Assembly (NCBI GenBank): GCA_026414545.1
Contig: JAOAIU010000007.1
Span: forward strand, 103,261-163,978
Source of the DNA: Candidatus Saccharicenans sp.
GTDB taxonomy: Bacteria; Acidobacteriota; Aminicenantia; Aminicenantales; Saccharicenantaceae
DNA length: 60,718 nucleotides
Direction of reading: 5' to 3'
How positions within the stretch are numbered: position 1 is the first letter of the stretch; every line of letters starts with the position of its first letter. This document shows, piece by piece, positions 1 through 8,558 of this stretch. Made by a program: the position numbers and the translations under genes. Under the pieces are notes generated by a model. That model ran no database searches and was not told the DNA's origin. It was given only the letters and a program-made list of their open reading frames with translations.

Positions 1-708
1 CGCCAGCCCTGTCGGCCCGGAAACCAGGATGACTTCAGCACCCAGCTGGCAGGCCTCCCGGGCCAGCTCATATCCCATCTTCCCCGAAGAGGGATTGCTG
101 ACAAAACGAACCGGGTCAAGAAATTCTCGGGTGGGTCCGGCTGTCACCAGGAAGACTTTATTCCTGAAGGGTTCCCGGCTCTTGATCAACCTCAGGCCGT
201 GGTGAACAATGGTCTCAGGAGAAGCCAGCCGGCCCGGGCCCTTCTTGCCACAGGCCAGGTAGCCGGTGTCGGGCTCAACAAATTCCACCCCGAGGGTCTT
301 CAGTTTCGCGATGTTCTCCTGCGTTTGCGGGTGGAGAAACATGGCTTCATTCATGGCCGGGGCCACCAGAACCGGACACCTGACGGCCAGGTAAAAAGTC
401 GACAGGAAATCATCAGCCACCCCCGCGGCCAGCTTGCCGATGATGTTGGCCGTGGCCGGGGCGATCAGCAGCAACGAGATTTCGTCCACCAGCGAGATAT
501 GCTCGATTGGCCTCTGTTGATCGTCGAAAAGCTCAACGATGGTTTTTTCTCCGGTCAGGGAGGTAAACAGGTAGGGAGTTATGAAGCGGGTGGCTTTCTC
601 GGTCATAATCACCCGGACCCCGAAACCTTCCGACTGAAAAAGCCGGATTATCTCGCAGGCCTTATAAATGCTGATGGAAGAACAAACGCCAAGGGCTACC
701 TTTTTCAT
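1..708 (-). CDS. coaBC: Phosphopantothenoylcysteine decarboxylase / phosphopantothenate-cysteine ligase, partial (runs off left edge)
   Basis: The first 236 codons are present; the 3' part lies outside the window. CoaBC makes 4'-phosphopantetheine from phosphopantothenate in cytoplasmic coenzyme A synthesis. I translated the minus strand directly. It begins [17 protein letters not shown], a flavoprotein start, and carries the FMN-binding [18 protein letters not shown] segment, PAMNEAMF and [10 protein letters not shown] with the conserved cysteine of the decarboxylase. The ligase domain then begins near residue 185 ([27 protein letters not shown]). The ATG at 708 is preceded by a GGCGGAG ribosome-binding site. 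The gene lies 18 bp after the gmk stop and is probably the last visible gene of that operon. rpoZ, which often sits between gmk and coaBC in other bacteria, is absent here. Family assignment is secure. Confidence 0.95.
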   Translation of the reverse strand, partial: MKKVALGVCSSISIYKACEIIRLFQSEGFGVRVIMTEKATRFITPYLFTSLTGEKTIVELFDDQQRPIEHISLVDEISLLLIAPATANIIGKLAAGVADDFLSTFYLAVRCPVLVAPAMNEAMFLHPQTQENIAKLKTLGVEFVEPDTGYLACGKKGPGRLASPETIVHHGLRLIKSREPFRNKVFLVTAGPTREFLDPVRFVSNPSSGKMGYELAREACQLGAEVILVSGPTGLA

Positions 709-726
709 CTCTCCGCCTTTCTCCGG

Positions 727-1332
727 TCAGGGCCAGGACTTAAAACTCTTGAGTATCTCCCGGAACTCTTTCTGCCTGTGCTGGAACAAGCAACGGTGGG
801 CCAGGACGATAGCCCTCAACTCATCAAGCGCCTGGTTGAGGTCCCCGTTTATCACCAGGTAATCGAAGATGCTCGATTCCAGGATTTCCCGGCGGGCATT
901 CTTCAGCCGAATGGCCACGGCCTCGGGCGTATCGGTCTTTCTTTGCTTCAGCCTTTTTTCCAGCTCCGGGTAGGATGGGGGCACCACGAACACAAACCTG
1001 GCCTCGTCCAGTTTTTTCTTGACCTGGTGAGCACCCTGGACATCGATGTCCAGAATCAGGTCGCCCTGCCGGCTTTTTTTATTCACCTCCTCCAGGGAGG
1101 TGCCGTAAAAACATCCGTGGACTTCGGCCCATTCCAGGAAAGAGCCGCCAGCCCGCATTTCCTCAAATTTTTCCCGTGTGATGAAATAATAGTCCTGTCC
1201 GTCGACTTCGTCCGGTCTTCTGGGCCTGGTGGTATGAGAGACGGAAAACAGCAGGCCGGGCATCTGTTTCATCAGGTTCTTGATCAGGGTGGATTTTCCG
1301 CAACCTGACGGTCCGGAAATAACATATATCAT
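727..1332 (-). CDS. gmk: Guanylate kinase
   Basis: Cytoplasmic enzyme that phosphorylates GMP to GDP with ATP, for nucleotide supply and ppGpp metabolism. The 201-residue length is normal. The P-loop GPSGCGKS is at residues 7-14, followed by the GMP-binding segment SHTTRPRRPDEVDGQDY, with FLEWAEVHGCFYGT further on, all typical of the family. It lies 46 bp downstream of yicC and 18 bp upstream of coaBC on the same strand. The yicC-gmk-coaBC order is common in bacteria and supports one transcription unit. Confidence 0.96.
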   Translation of the reverse strand: MIYVISGPSGCGKSTLIKNLMKQMPGLLFSVSHTTRPRRPDEVDGQDYYFITREKFEEMRAGGSFLEWAEVHGCFYGTSLEEVNKKSRQGDLILDIDVQGAHQVKKKLDEARFVFVVPPSYPELEKRLKQRKTDTPEAVAIRLKNARREILESSIFDYLVINGDLNQALDELRAIVLAHRCLFQHRQKEFREILKSFKSWP

Positions 1333-1378
1333 CCTCGCGGCCTCCCTTCTTAAACCGATTTTATCCTTTCCCGCAATT

Positions 1379-2254
1379 CTATTCCAGGTTCTGGACCTGC
1401 TGGCGGATGCTTTCGATTTCGTTCTTGATTTTCAGGCAGCGCTTGATGATGCCCAGGTCCTGGGCCTTGGAATTAAGAGTGTTGGCTTCCCGGGATAGCT
1501 CCTGGGCCAGAAAATCCAGGTTCTTGCCCACTGGCTCGTTCACCTCCGGCCTGATCAGCTGGCAGAAACCGCTCAGGTGGCTTTTCAGCCGGTTGATTTC
1601 CTCGGCCAGGTCGAAGCGCTGCATCAGGTAGGCCACCTCTTCCGACAGCCTTTCTTCCGACAGGTTATTGTGGTTAAGGTCCTTGAGCTTTTTGGCCAGC
1701 TTGGTCTTCAAACGGTCCGGCTGGCGGCTGAAAATTTTCTCAATCTCAGCCAGAGATTTCTTGATTCTGGCCAGATGCCGGTTAAGCTGCCGGGCTATCT
1801 CCCGGCCCTCCCGTTCCCGCTGGCTGACGATATCATCGACCGTCCGGTCGAAGGCTTCCAGGATGAAGCGCCTGTCTTCCCGGCTCAATTCTTTCTGGTT
1901 TATCTTGACCAGCTGTGGGACCCGGAGCAACTGATCCAGGGACAGGTTAATCGGTAGCTCAACCTTCCTAGACAGGGCTTTCATCTCGGACACGATTTTC
2001 TCCAGCAGGTGCCGGTTGACCGAGAACTCCCAGCTCTCGGCTGAGAGATAATCAAGTTCCAGCATGACTTCCACCCGACCCCGGACGATCTTTTTCTGGC
2101 AGGCCGCCCGCAACTGGTTTTCCAGCTGGCCGAGGCTATCACCCTTGTAAACCCAATCAAAAAACCGGTGATTCAGGGTCTTGATGAATATTTTTACCCT
2201 GAGCCCGGACCCGCTGAAATTCTTTTCAGCAAAACCGGTCATACTGCGTATCAT
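1379..2254 (-). CDS. yicC: YicC family protein (YicC-like endoribonuclease / stress protein)
   Basis: The 291-residue protein starts MIRSMTGFAEKNF, the hallmark YicC N-terminus (SMTGFA), and ends with the C-terminal DUF1732-type region (LDFLAQELSREANTLNSKAQD and IKNEIESIRQQVQNLE). The middle is rich in charged helices, consistent with the coiled-coil body of the family. YicC proteins have been linked to stationary-phase survival and to RNA cleavage in E. coli and B. subtilis; that function is transferred from the family and not visible here. A GGGAGAG site stands 6 nt before the ATG. It lies between the ASD-like gene (24 bp gap) and gmk (46 bp gap), a conserved yicC-gmk pairing. Confidence 0.92.
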   Translation of the reverse strand: MIRSMTGFAEKNFSGSGLRVKIFIKTLNHRFFDWVYKGDSLGQLENQLRAACQKKIVRGRVEVMLELDYLSAESWEFSVNRHLLEKIVSEMKALSRKVELPINLSLDQLLRVPQLVKINQKELSREDRRFILEAFDRTVDDIVSQREREGREIARQLNRHLARIKKSLAEIEKIFSRQPDRLKTKLAKKLKDLNHNNLSEERLSEEVAYLMQRFDLAEEINRLKSHLSGFCQLIRPEVNEPVGKNLDFLAQELSREANTLNSKAQDLGIIKRCLKIKNEIESIRQQVQNLE

Positions 2255-2278
2255 TAACGACTCTCCCTGTCAGTGAAT

Positions 2279-3304
2279 TCAATCCAGTCCGAACAGTTTC
2301 CGGGCAATTTCCAGGGCGTTGAGGGCCGAACCGACCGTCAGATTGTCGGCGGCCACCCATAGCCAGTAACTTCCGGGAAGCGACCTGTCTTTTTTCAGAT
2401 GGCCGATAAATATCTTTTCCTGGCCAGCCACCCTGACGTTGGACAGCGGACGAGCCGAGCCCGCCGGCTGAAGGTGGAACATATCGTTATTGCGAAAAAT
2501 CTGTTCCAGCTGCTCCAGCCCGGCATCCTCGGCCAGTTCCAGGTAAACGGCCAGGGAATAGACATGAAAAACCGGAGCCTGAACCAGCGACAGGCTGAAG
2601 TCAAAGTCCGGGTTCAAGACCCTCCGGACCTCCTGAATGATCTGATTTTCGCTGGCCATGAAGCCGTCCCGGTCTGCCTTCTCCACCTCTGGCAGGAAAT
2701 TGAAGGCGATCTGGTCCCCGAAAATCTTGTGCTTGAGGCCCCCGCTGGAAAGCAGGGCATAGCTCTGCTCGGCCAGTTCTTCAATGCCGGCATTGGCATA
2801 GGCTGAAACCGGCTGCAGAACCACCGCCACGACTTTTTTTATGCGGTATGAAGACCTGAGGGCAGCCAGCACCCGGCTCAGGAAAATGGTCACCGGATGG
2901 GGGTTGGCCACCAGCTTGACTTCACGGTCCGCCAGAAGATGGTCGTTGACACCGGCCACCACCAGCGGCACCTCGGGCTGGTCGACGAAGCTTTCTTCCA
3001 GGTCGATGGCCTTGAAGCCTTTTTCCCGGGCCAGGTGACCGAATTTCCGATTGCTCTCCCGGTCGGCAGCCAGGAAAACCAGGTCCAGGCCTTCCAGCAG
3101 CTCAGGATACGGGTGATGAATGACTTTAGGCTCGTCACGGAATTCAGTCAGCTTGCTGTACTCTTCGGCCACTTCCGGGTCGTAGAACTCCATCGATTTC
3201 AGGGGCAGTTTCCGGCTGCTCAGCAGGTTCTTGATTTCCTGGGCCCGGAGGGAATCGGTGCCGATCAGGGCCACCCGTAACTGCCGTTCGGCTTTCTTAC
3301 TCAT
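2279..3304 (-). CDS. Aspartate-semialdehyde dehydrogenase paralogue lacking catalytic residues (Usg-like)
   Basis: A 341-residue protein with the overall ASD fold: an N-terminal nucleotide-binding start (RVALIGTDSLRAQEIKNLL), the central VANPHPVTI segment, QPVSAYANAGIEEL and a C-terminal ADNLTVGSALNALEIA. In active ASD the central motif is NPNC-x-T, whose Cys attacks the substrate; here the sequence is N134-P135-H136-P137-V-T, so proline replaces the cysteine. The histidine of the RVPV-x-x-GH motif is also missing: the sequence reads QAPVFHVYS with Tyr249 in that place. It is therefore unlikely to be an active dehydrogenase. E. coli Usg is a known Cys-less ASD relative of unclear role. The gene overlaps the DUF465 gene by 8 nt at its 5' end and precedes yicC, so it is co-expressed with housekeeping genes. 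The degenerate call is from the residues seen; the function is unknown. Confidence 0.85.
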   Translation of the reverse strand: MSKKAERQLRVALIGTDSLRAQEIKNLLSSRKLPLKSMEFYDPEVAEEYSKLTEFRDEPKVIHHPYPELLEGLDLVFLAADRESNRKFGHLAREKGFKAIDLEESFVDQPEVPLVVAGVNDHLLADREVKLVANPHPVTIFLSRVLAALRSSYRIKKVVAVVLQPVSAYANAGIEELAEQSYALLSSGGLKHKIFGDQIAFNFLPEVEKADRDGFMASENQIIQEVRRVLNPDFDFSLSLVQAPVFHVYSLAVYLELAEDAGLEQLEQIFRNNDMFHLQPAGSARPLSNVRVAGQEKIFIGHLKKDRSLPGSYWLWVAADNLTVGSALNALEIARKLFGLD

Positions 3305-3530
3305 TACCCCCAGTCCGCTTTCCGTATTCCAGAATCATGCGGTACATTTCATCCTTGAGCCGCAATTTTTTCTTCTTGAGCATCTTCTCTTCGAGCCGCT
3401 CCTGTTCGGTCAGAAAGGGCTTGGAGCGCAGCTGCTCCAGAGACTGTTCGCATTGCTGGTGCTCTTGGTGCATTTTCCGGAAAATTTCGCTATCTTTAAG
3501 GAGAATTTCCTTGATTCTTTCTTCCGTCAT
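3297..3530 (-). CDS. DUF465 / YdcH family small coiled-coil protein
   Basis: A 77-residue, highly charged helical protein (MTEERIKEILLKDSEIFRKMHQEH onwards) ending in a KKKKLRLKDEMYRMI segment. This is the lysine-rich LKxxKLxLKDE signature of the DUF465/YdcH family, a short antiparallel coiled coil of unknown function. The ATG at 3530 is chosen because AAGGTGG lies 5 nt upstream; the in-frame GTG at 3539 lies inside that ribosome-binding site. The 3' end overlaps the start of the ASD-like gene by 8 nt, implying translational coupling. It is the first gene of the DUF465-ASD-yicC-gmk-coaBC run. Confidence 0.8.
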   Translation of the reverse strand: MTEERIKEILLKDSEIFRKMHQEHQQCEQSLEQLRSKPFLTEQERLEEKMLKKKKLRLKDEMYRMILEYGKRTGGNE

Positions 3531-3766
3531 TAAAACCACCTTTTTAGGATAACACAGGCCGATTTCCTTTGCAATTTTGCCCCTCGATAACCGCAGATGG
3601 CCAGATTTATGGCAAAAAATTAAATTCAGGGCCTTTTTTCAGCCGAAAAAGATCAGCTGAACCTGGTTGAATCCGTTATCCCAAAATACCGGGTGCAAGC
3701 CATCAGTCATTTTCGGGGCTCCAATTTCGTGCTATCGTAATCTGGATACTTGTTATCTTCGGGCAG

Positions 3767-3795
3767 TTGACTTTGACTGGCTGGATAAATATACT
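3767..3795 (+). promoter_or_regulatory. Sigma-70-type promoter of tRNA-Phe
   Basis: TTGACT at 3767-3772, a 17-bp spacer and TATACT at 3790-3795. Initiation about 7 nt later would be near 3802, some 20 nt before the mature tRNA 5' end at 3823. Near-consensus boxes and ideal spacing directly in front of a stable RNA gene make this a convincing match by eye. Confidence 0.75.
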
Positions 3796-3822
3796 ATAAG
3801 GCGATTTTTGACTGACCTGGAT

Positions 3823-3895
3823 GGCCAGGTAGCTCAGTCGGTAGAGCGAGGGACTGAAAATCCCTGCGTCGGCGGTTCGATTCCGTCCCTGGCCA
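3823..3895 (+). tRNA. tRNA-Phe (anticodon GAA)
   Basis: A 73-nt cloverleaf. The acceptor arms GGCCAGG (3823-3829) and CCTGGCC (3888-3894) pair perfectly, and the discriminator is A3895. The D arm is GCTC/GAGC (3832-3835, 3844-3847). The anticodon stem is AGGGA/TCCCT with loop CTGAAAA, placing GAA at 3856-3858. The T arm is GGCGG/CCGTC around TTCGATT with one G-U pair. No 3' CCA is encoded, so it must be added after transcription. I see no convincing U-tract terminator downstream; CTGTT-TAAG-AACAG near 3950 is weak. Confidence 0.96.
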
Positions 3896-4020
3896 TTCTC
3901 CTTCCCCAAAAAGATTCCTCTACCCTATATTCAGGTAGTTTCCTGCTGTTTAAGAACAGGCCAGGATGACCACCCTACTTATTTCTCTCGGATTTTTCCA
4001 GATTTTCTAGCAGATTTTTC

Positions 4021-5322
4021 TCAGAATCTGTAGGAAACAGAGACGCTGGGGACTATAAGGTGCATGCGATAAGTTCCGGGCATGGCCTGGCCCAGGGTCC
4101 CGGCCGATATCAATTCCTCAAAGGTAACATCCCTCTTTTTACCAGATAGAAATTCCACTCCCCAGTTCAAAGAAAGTCCCTTCCAGTCATAGCTAATTCC
4201 GGCGCTGAAAGAGTTAAAGTCAAAACTGGGCAGGAGGATATTCATGGTGTAATCTGGAGCCGGCGAGGGGTCGGAATAATAACCGGCCCTGACGGAAAAT
4301 TCTGGTCTCAGCCGGTATTCCAGGCCGAAGCGTAACTGCCAGCGATCCTTCCAGTCAAGAAGAATGCTGTCATTTCCAGCTTCTGACATCATCAGGTTCC
4401 AGAAGGGATCGAGGTAGGTGGTGTCCATGCTTTTTAGGGCCGACCAACCCGTCCACTGGAGGTCGGCTGTGACCACCAGGTCTTCCAGGGGTCTAAGGGC
4501 CAGGCCGCCGCCCACAAACCACGGCCAGTTGATATTCCTTTTAAGGTCAGAGCTTTCGGGATAACCGGCATAGCCCAGGTAAATCATTTCGGCTGAGCCC
4601 TTGAACTTAACGGTGGAGGAAGTCTTGACCGTCAAACCGGCGCTGACCCAGTCAGCCGGGCGGACCAGCAGGCCCAGGGTCAGGCCAAAACCCCAGCCGT
4701 GAAGACTCTCTTCGTACTGCCCGAGGTCCATGGACCCCTCACCCATATCCGCCTCTCCGGCCCATCTCTTCAGGCTGAACATCCCGTAATTGATATTCAG
4801 GTTAGCTCCGATGCTGAGCCGGTCATTTATTCTCCAGGCTATAACCGGAGAGATGGTAAACATTCCGATCTTGCTGGTCCAGTCGTAGGCCACCCCGGCA
4901 GTCATTTCCTGAAAATCTTCGCCGCGCCAGTTGGCTCCAAGTCCGGATGGAGTATAAACTCCAACTCCGACCGTCAGCTTATCGGACAGGGGGCGGTAAT
5001 AAGCCAGCAAGAAGCCCAGGTAATGGGAGAGCTTGGTTTCAGCCTTGATCGATACATCCGGCGGCAGAAGCACCTGGTACTTGTTGTTTGGTATCAGGTC
5101 GGTCAGGTAGGCTCCGAACAACGGCTGCTTCAAAAACCCGGCCCCGGCCGGATTCCAGTAAACCAGGCTGAAATCATCAGCCAGCCCGATGAAGGCTCCG
5201 CCCATGGAAACAGCCCGGGTGCCCAGGCCATTGAGGTTGAGACCGTTGGCCAGACCAAGGCCGGCCAGCAGAAACAGCGCTGTTATCCCGGCCGCTAGGT
5301 TCCTGGAAATTCCGCTTTTCAT
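4021..5322 (-). CDS. OmpP1/FadL/TodX family outer-membrane transport protein
   Basis: A 433-residue exported protein. A signal peptide (residues 1 to about 26, ending ...LGLANG) is followed by the family-defining N-terminal plug segment LNGLGTRAVSMGGAFIGLADDFSLVYWNPAGAG. The rest is alternating beta-strand sequence with frequent aromatic residues and GLGFGL-type turns, ending in the aromatic residue of SVSYRF as in outer-membrane barrels. FadL proteins pass long-chain fatty acids or other hydrophobic molecules across the outer membrane; the substrate here is unknown. It is transcribed after clpB on the same strand (27 bp gap), and GAGGAG lies 9 nt before its ATG. The plug motif makes the family call strong. 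Confidence 0.9.
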   Translation of the reverse strand: MKSGISRNLAAGITALFLLAGLGLANGLNLNGLGTRAVSMGGAFIGLADDFSLVYWNPAGAGFLKQPLFGAYLTDLIPNNKYQVLLPPDVSIKAETKLSHYLGFLLAYYRPLSDKLTVGVGVYTPSGLGANWRGEDFQEMTAGVAYDWTSKIGMFTISPVIAWRINDRLSIGANLNINYGMFSLKRWAGEADMGEGSMDLGQYEESLHGWGFGLTLGLLVRPADWVSAGLTVKTSSTVKFKGSAEMIYLGYAGYPESSDLKRNINWPWFVGGGLALRPLEDLVVTADLQWTGWSALKSMDTTYLDPFWNLMMSEAGNDSILLDWKDRWQLRFGLEYRLRPEFSVRAGYYSDPSPAPDYTMNILLPSFDFNSFSAGISYDWKGLSLNWGVEFLSGKKRDVTFEELISAGTLGQAMPGTYRMHLIVPSVSVSYRF

Positions 5323-5349
5323 GACACTTTACTCCTCTTATTTCGTTCT

Positions 5350-7929
5350 CTATTTCTTGTGGAAAACAATCCGGCCCTGTCGGTCGGCATCGATTTCCAC
5401 CACATCGCCTTCTTTGAATTCCCCGGCCAGAATTTTCATGGCCAGCGGATTCTGGACTTCTTTCTGAATGGTTCTCTTGAGAGGCCGGGCGCCGTAAACC
5501 GGGTCGTAACCGCGCTCGGCCAGGGCTTCCCTGGCCCCGGGGGTCAGCACCAGGTCAATTTTTTTCTCCTGCATCCTTTTCCGGAGCAATTCTATCTGCA
5601 GGTCAACTATCTTAAAGATGACCTCTTTGTTCAGCGGGCGGAAGATGATGACCTCGTCCACCCGGTTTAAGAATTCCGGTTTGAAGTGGCTTTCCAGGAT
5701 TTTGCGGACTTCCCTTTCCATGGCCTCGTAATCATGGCTCAATTCTTTGATAACCTGGCTTCCCAGGTTGGAAGTCATGATAATCAGGGTGTTGCGGAAG
5801 TCAACCGTGGTACCCTTGCCGTCGGTCAACCGCCCGTCATCGAGAATCTGCAGCAGGATATTGAAAACGTCGGGGTGAGCCTTCTCCACCTCGTCCAGCA
5901 GGATCAAGGAATAGGGGCGGCGCTTGACAGCCTCGGTTAACTGCCCGCCTTCTTCATAACCCACGTATCCAGGCGGAGCTCCGATCAACCTGGCCACAGT
6001 ATGCTTTTCCATATATTCCGACATGTCCAGCCGGACCATGGCTTTCTCTTCATTGAACAGGAATTCAGCCAGGGCCCGGGCCAGTTCGGTCTTGCCCACT
6101 CCGGTCGGGCCCAGAAACAGGAAAGAACCTATCGGCCGGGTCGGCTCCTGCAGTCCGGCCCTGGCCCGACGGACGGTGTCGGCCACGGCCCGGATGGCCT
6201 GGTCCTGGCCGATGACCCGCCGAGAGAGAATTTCTTCCATCTTGAGCAGCCTCTCCAGGTCGCCTTCCAGCATCTTGGAAACTGGAATACCGGTCCAGCG
6301 GCTGACCACCTGGGCTACGTCCTCTTCGTCCACCTCTTCCTTCAGCATCTTTCCCTTTTTCTGGAGCTCGCCCAGCTCGGTCGACAGCTTCTGGACCTGC
6401 TTGTCTATTTCGATCAACCGCCCGTAGCGGATCTCAGCCACCCGCTCCAGGTCGCCCCGCCTTTCGGCGTTCTGTTCTTCGATTTTAAGGGCATCTCTCT
6501 GTTCTTTGAGCCGGCTGATCTGGTCGATAATATCTTTCTCCCGCTTCCACTGCAACTTAAGAGCCTGGCTCTTCTCTTTGAGGTCGGCCAGTTCCTTTTC
6601 AATTTTCTGTAACCTGTCGGCTGAAGCCGGGTCTTTTTCCTTCTTCAGGGCTTGCTTTTCAATTTCCAGCTGGGTAATCCTTCTTTCCAGCTCGTCAATT
6701 TCTTCCGGCAGGCTGTCGAGCTGGACCCGGATCCGGGAAGCCGCCTCATCGACCAGGTCAATAGCTTTATCGGGCAGGAAGCGGTTGCTGATGTAGCGGT
6801 TGGACAGGACCGCGGCCGCCACCAGGGCTGAATCTTTTATTTTAACCCCGTGATGAACTTCATATTTTTCCTTCAACCCGCGGAGTATGGAAATGGTCTC
6901 TTCAACCGAGGGCTCGCCCACGAAGACCGGCTGAAATCGCCTTTCCAGGGCCGGGTCTTTTTCGATGTATTTCTTGTATTCGTTAAGCGTGGTGGCTCCG
7001 ATACATCTGAGCTCGCCCCGGGCCAGGGCCGGCTTCAGCATGTTGGAAGCATCAACCGCCCCCTCAGCCGCACCCGCCCCGACGATGGTATGGAGTTCAT
7101 CTATGAACAGGATAACGTTGCCGGATTCTTTAATCTCCTTGAGGACGGCCTTTAACCGGTCCTCAAATTCGCCCCGGTACTTGGTACCGGCTACCAGCGA
7201 ACCCATATCCAGGGCCAGGAGCCGACGGTCCTTGAGCGATTGCGGAACATCACCGTTGGCAATCCGCTGGGCCAGGCCCTCAACGATGGCCGTTTTGCCC
7301 ACTCCGGCTTCCCCTATCAGCACCGGGTTATTCTTGGTCCGGCGCGACAGAACCTGGACCACCCTCCTGATCTCTTCTTCCCGGCCTATGACCGGGTCAA
7401 CTTTGCCCTGCCTGGCCAGAGCGGTCAGGTCCCGGGTATACTTGTCCAGGGCTTGATACTTGGACTCCGGCTCCGGGTCGGTTATTCTCTGGTTTCCGCG
7501 GATGTCCATCAGGGCTTTGAGCACATCCTCTTCCTGGACCCGGAAACGCTGCAGGAGGCGGTTTACATCCAGATTCTTCAGCCGCAGCATGGCCAGGAAA
7601 ACATGCTCGGTCGACAGGTATTCATCTTTCAGTTTTCCCGCCTCTTTCTCGGCTTCGTTCATTACCTCTCGCAGTTGCCCGGAGAGGTAAATCTCTCCCC
7701 CGCCCTGAACGCGGGGCAGACGGGCCAGAGCCTTTTCCAGCTCCTGATTCAACTCGCCCGGGTTAATCTCAATCTTTTCCAGCAGACTGGCGATGATGTT
7801 CTCTTCCTGGTTGAGAAAACTCCACAACAAATGCTCGGGTCGAAGCTCCTGGTGGCCGAGCTCCATGGCCTTAGACTGAGCCTGCTGGAAGGCTTCTTGC
7901 AACCTGACAGTTAGCCGGTCCCATCTCAT
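5350..7929 (-). CDS. clpB: ATP-dependent disaggregase ClpB
   Basis: About 859 residues, the normal ClpB size. The order is an N-terminal Clp-N repeat domain (residues 1 to about 145), the first AAA+ module with Walker [10 protein letters not shown] near residue 200, a long coiled-coil middle domain (about 400-530, rich in E, K, Q and L, with the [10 protein letters not shown] region), and the second AAA+ module with GPTGVGKTE near residue 600 and the D2-small domain. The middle domain separates ClpB from ClpA and ClpC. It works with DnaK to rescue aggregated proteins in the cytoplasm. The start is the ATG at 7929 with GGAGGAG 6 nt upstream; the TTG at 7935 abuts that site. No CIRCE element is visible upstream. 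Confidence 0.96.
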   Translation of the reverse strand: MRWDRLTVRLQEAFQQAQSKAMELGHQELRPEHLLWSFLNQEENIIASLLEKIEINPGELNQELEKALARLPRVQGGGEIYLSGQLREVMNEAEKEAGKLKDEYLSTEHVFLAMLRLKNLDVNRLLQRFRVQEEDVLKALMDIRGNQRITDPEPESKYQALDKYTRDLTALARQGKVDPVIGREEEIRRVVQVLSRRTKNNPVLIGEAGVGKTAIVEGLAQRIANGDVPQSLKDRRLLALDMGSLVAGTKYRGEFEDRLKAVLKEIKESGNVILFIDELHTIVGAGAAEGAVDASNMLKPALARGELRCIGATTLNEYKKYIEKDPALERRFQPVFVGEPSVEETISILRGLKEKYEVHHGVKIKDSALVAAAVLSNRYISNRFLPDKAIDLVDEAASRIRVQLDSLPEEIDELERRITQLEIEKQALKKEKDPASADRLQKIEKELADLKEKSQALKLQWKREKDIIDQISRLKEQRDALKIEEQNAERRGDLERVAEIRYGRLIEIDKQVQKLSTELGELQKKGKMLKEEVDEEDVAQVVSRWTGIPVSKMLEGDLERLLKMEEILSRRVIGQDQAIRAVADTVRRARAGLQEPTRPIGSFLFLGPTGVGKTELARALAEFLFNEEKAMVRLDMSEYMEKHTVARLIGAPPGYVGYEEGGQLTEAVKRRPYSLILLDEVEKAHPDVFNILLQILDDGRLTDGKGTTVDFRNTLIIMTSNLGSQVIKELSHDYEAMEREVRKILESHFKPEFLNRVDEVIIFRPLNKEVIFKIVDLQIELLRKRMQEKKIDLVLTPGAREALAERGYDPVYGARPLKRTIQKEVQNPLAMKILAGEFKEGDVVEIDADRQGRIVFHKK

Positions 7930-7992
7930 AGTCAACTCCTCCTGGTATTATATCCAGAATACCCTATCAAGAAAAAAACTCAGGAAATCGGA

Positions 7993-8014
7993 CAACCCCT
8001 GAAGGTCGGGGTTG
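7993..8014. other. Hairpin in the clpB upstream region
   Basis: The arms CAACCCC (7993-7999) and GGGGTTG (8008-8014) form a perfect 7-bp stem with an 8-nt loop. Read on the minus strand it lies about 65 nt before the clpB start and is followed 12-19 nt later by a T7 run; read on the plus strand it is followed by ATAATCTTTTT. It could be a leader element of clpB or a terminator-like hairpin, but no transcript is established. The rest of 7930-8234 shows no gene. Confidence 0.35.
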
Positions 8015-8234
8015 ATAATCTTTTTATTTAATATACTCCAGCCCCGGGCCTTTGCCAAGAGCCGTCCGCTAGCATCGAGCCGGACCCCAGGAGAAACTCT
8101 ACCGGTCAATAAAAAGACAACCAGCTACCCCCTACTTCCAGGCCCAGCGGGGCCGGCCTGTTATCCTCTGATAATTATTTTTGGCTCTTGACAAGGGTTT
8201 AAAAATAAATATTTTTTTCTTCAAGGAGTCAATG

Positions 8235-8558
8235 ATGGAAGAAATTGAAGTTTCCAGCTGGGCTACCCTGGACGCTCTGAAAAAGGCCGCCGATGTCATC
8301 GATACTGTCGGCGACCTGCACGAAACACATCAGGTCTCCATCTTCTGCGTCATTGAGGACGATTACCTGGAACTGTGTTACACCGATTCCACCACCAACT
8401 ATCTCCGGCGGTACGAGGACAATGAAGAATTCGAAGAAGCCATAGAAGAGAGAAAAGAGGAAATTGAAGAGGGACTGTACTCCGACCAGGATTATGAAGA
8501 GGACGAGGATGACCTGGAAGAAGACCTGGATTTTGAAGACGAACCAGAAGACTATTAA
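8235..8558 (+). CDS. Small highly acidic protein, unknown
   Basis: A protein of about 107 residues I do not recognise. The first 60 residues look like a small alpha/beta fold (SWATLDALKKAADVIDTVGDL, then VSIFCVIEDDYLELCYTD). The last 45 are dominated by Glu and Asp with hardly any hydrophobic residues, ending DFEDEPEDY, and are probably disordered. The ATG at 8235 has AAGGAG 6 nt upstream; an in-frame ATG at 8232 is a near-equal choice. A perfect TTGACA lies at 8188-8193 but no good -10 box fits it. The gene is convergent with mutS and their stop codons overlap (8555-8558). It could be a nucleic-acid-mimic or adaptor protein, but that is only a guess from the charge. Confidence 0.75.
   Translation: MEEIEVSSWATLDALKKAADVIDTVGDLHETHQVSIFCVIEDDYLELCYTDSTTNYLRRYEDNEEFEEAIEERKEEIEEGLYSDQDYEEDEDDLEEDLDFEDEPEDY

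Noticed and set aside
199-1308. Long plus-strand open frame over gmk and coaBC
   Set aside because: Antisense shadow of clear minus-strand genes; no ribosome site or family resemblance.
3950-3965. CTGTT-TAAG-AACAG as the tRNA-Phe terminator
   Set aside because: Short stem and no following T-run.
3667-3969. Plus-strand open frame running through tRNA-Phe
   Set aside because: It covers a complete tRNA and its promoter; coding use is implausible.
7947-7952. TATAAT as the clpB -10 box on the minus strand
   Set aside because: Transcription would start inside the GGAGGAG ribosome site and no proper -35 lies at 16-18 bp.
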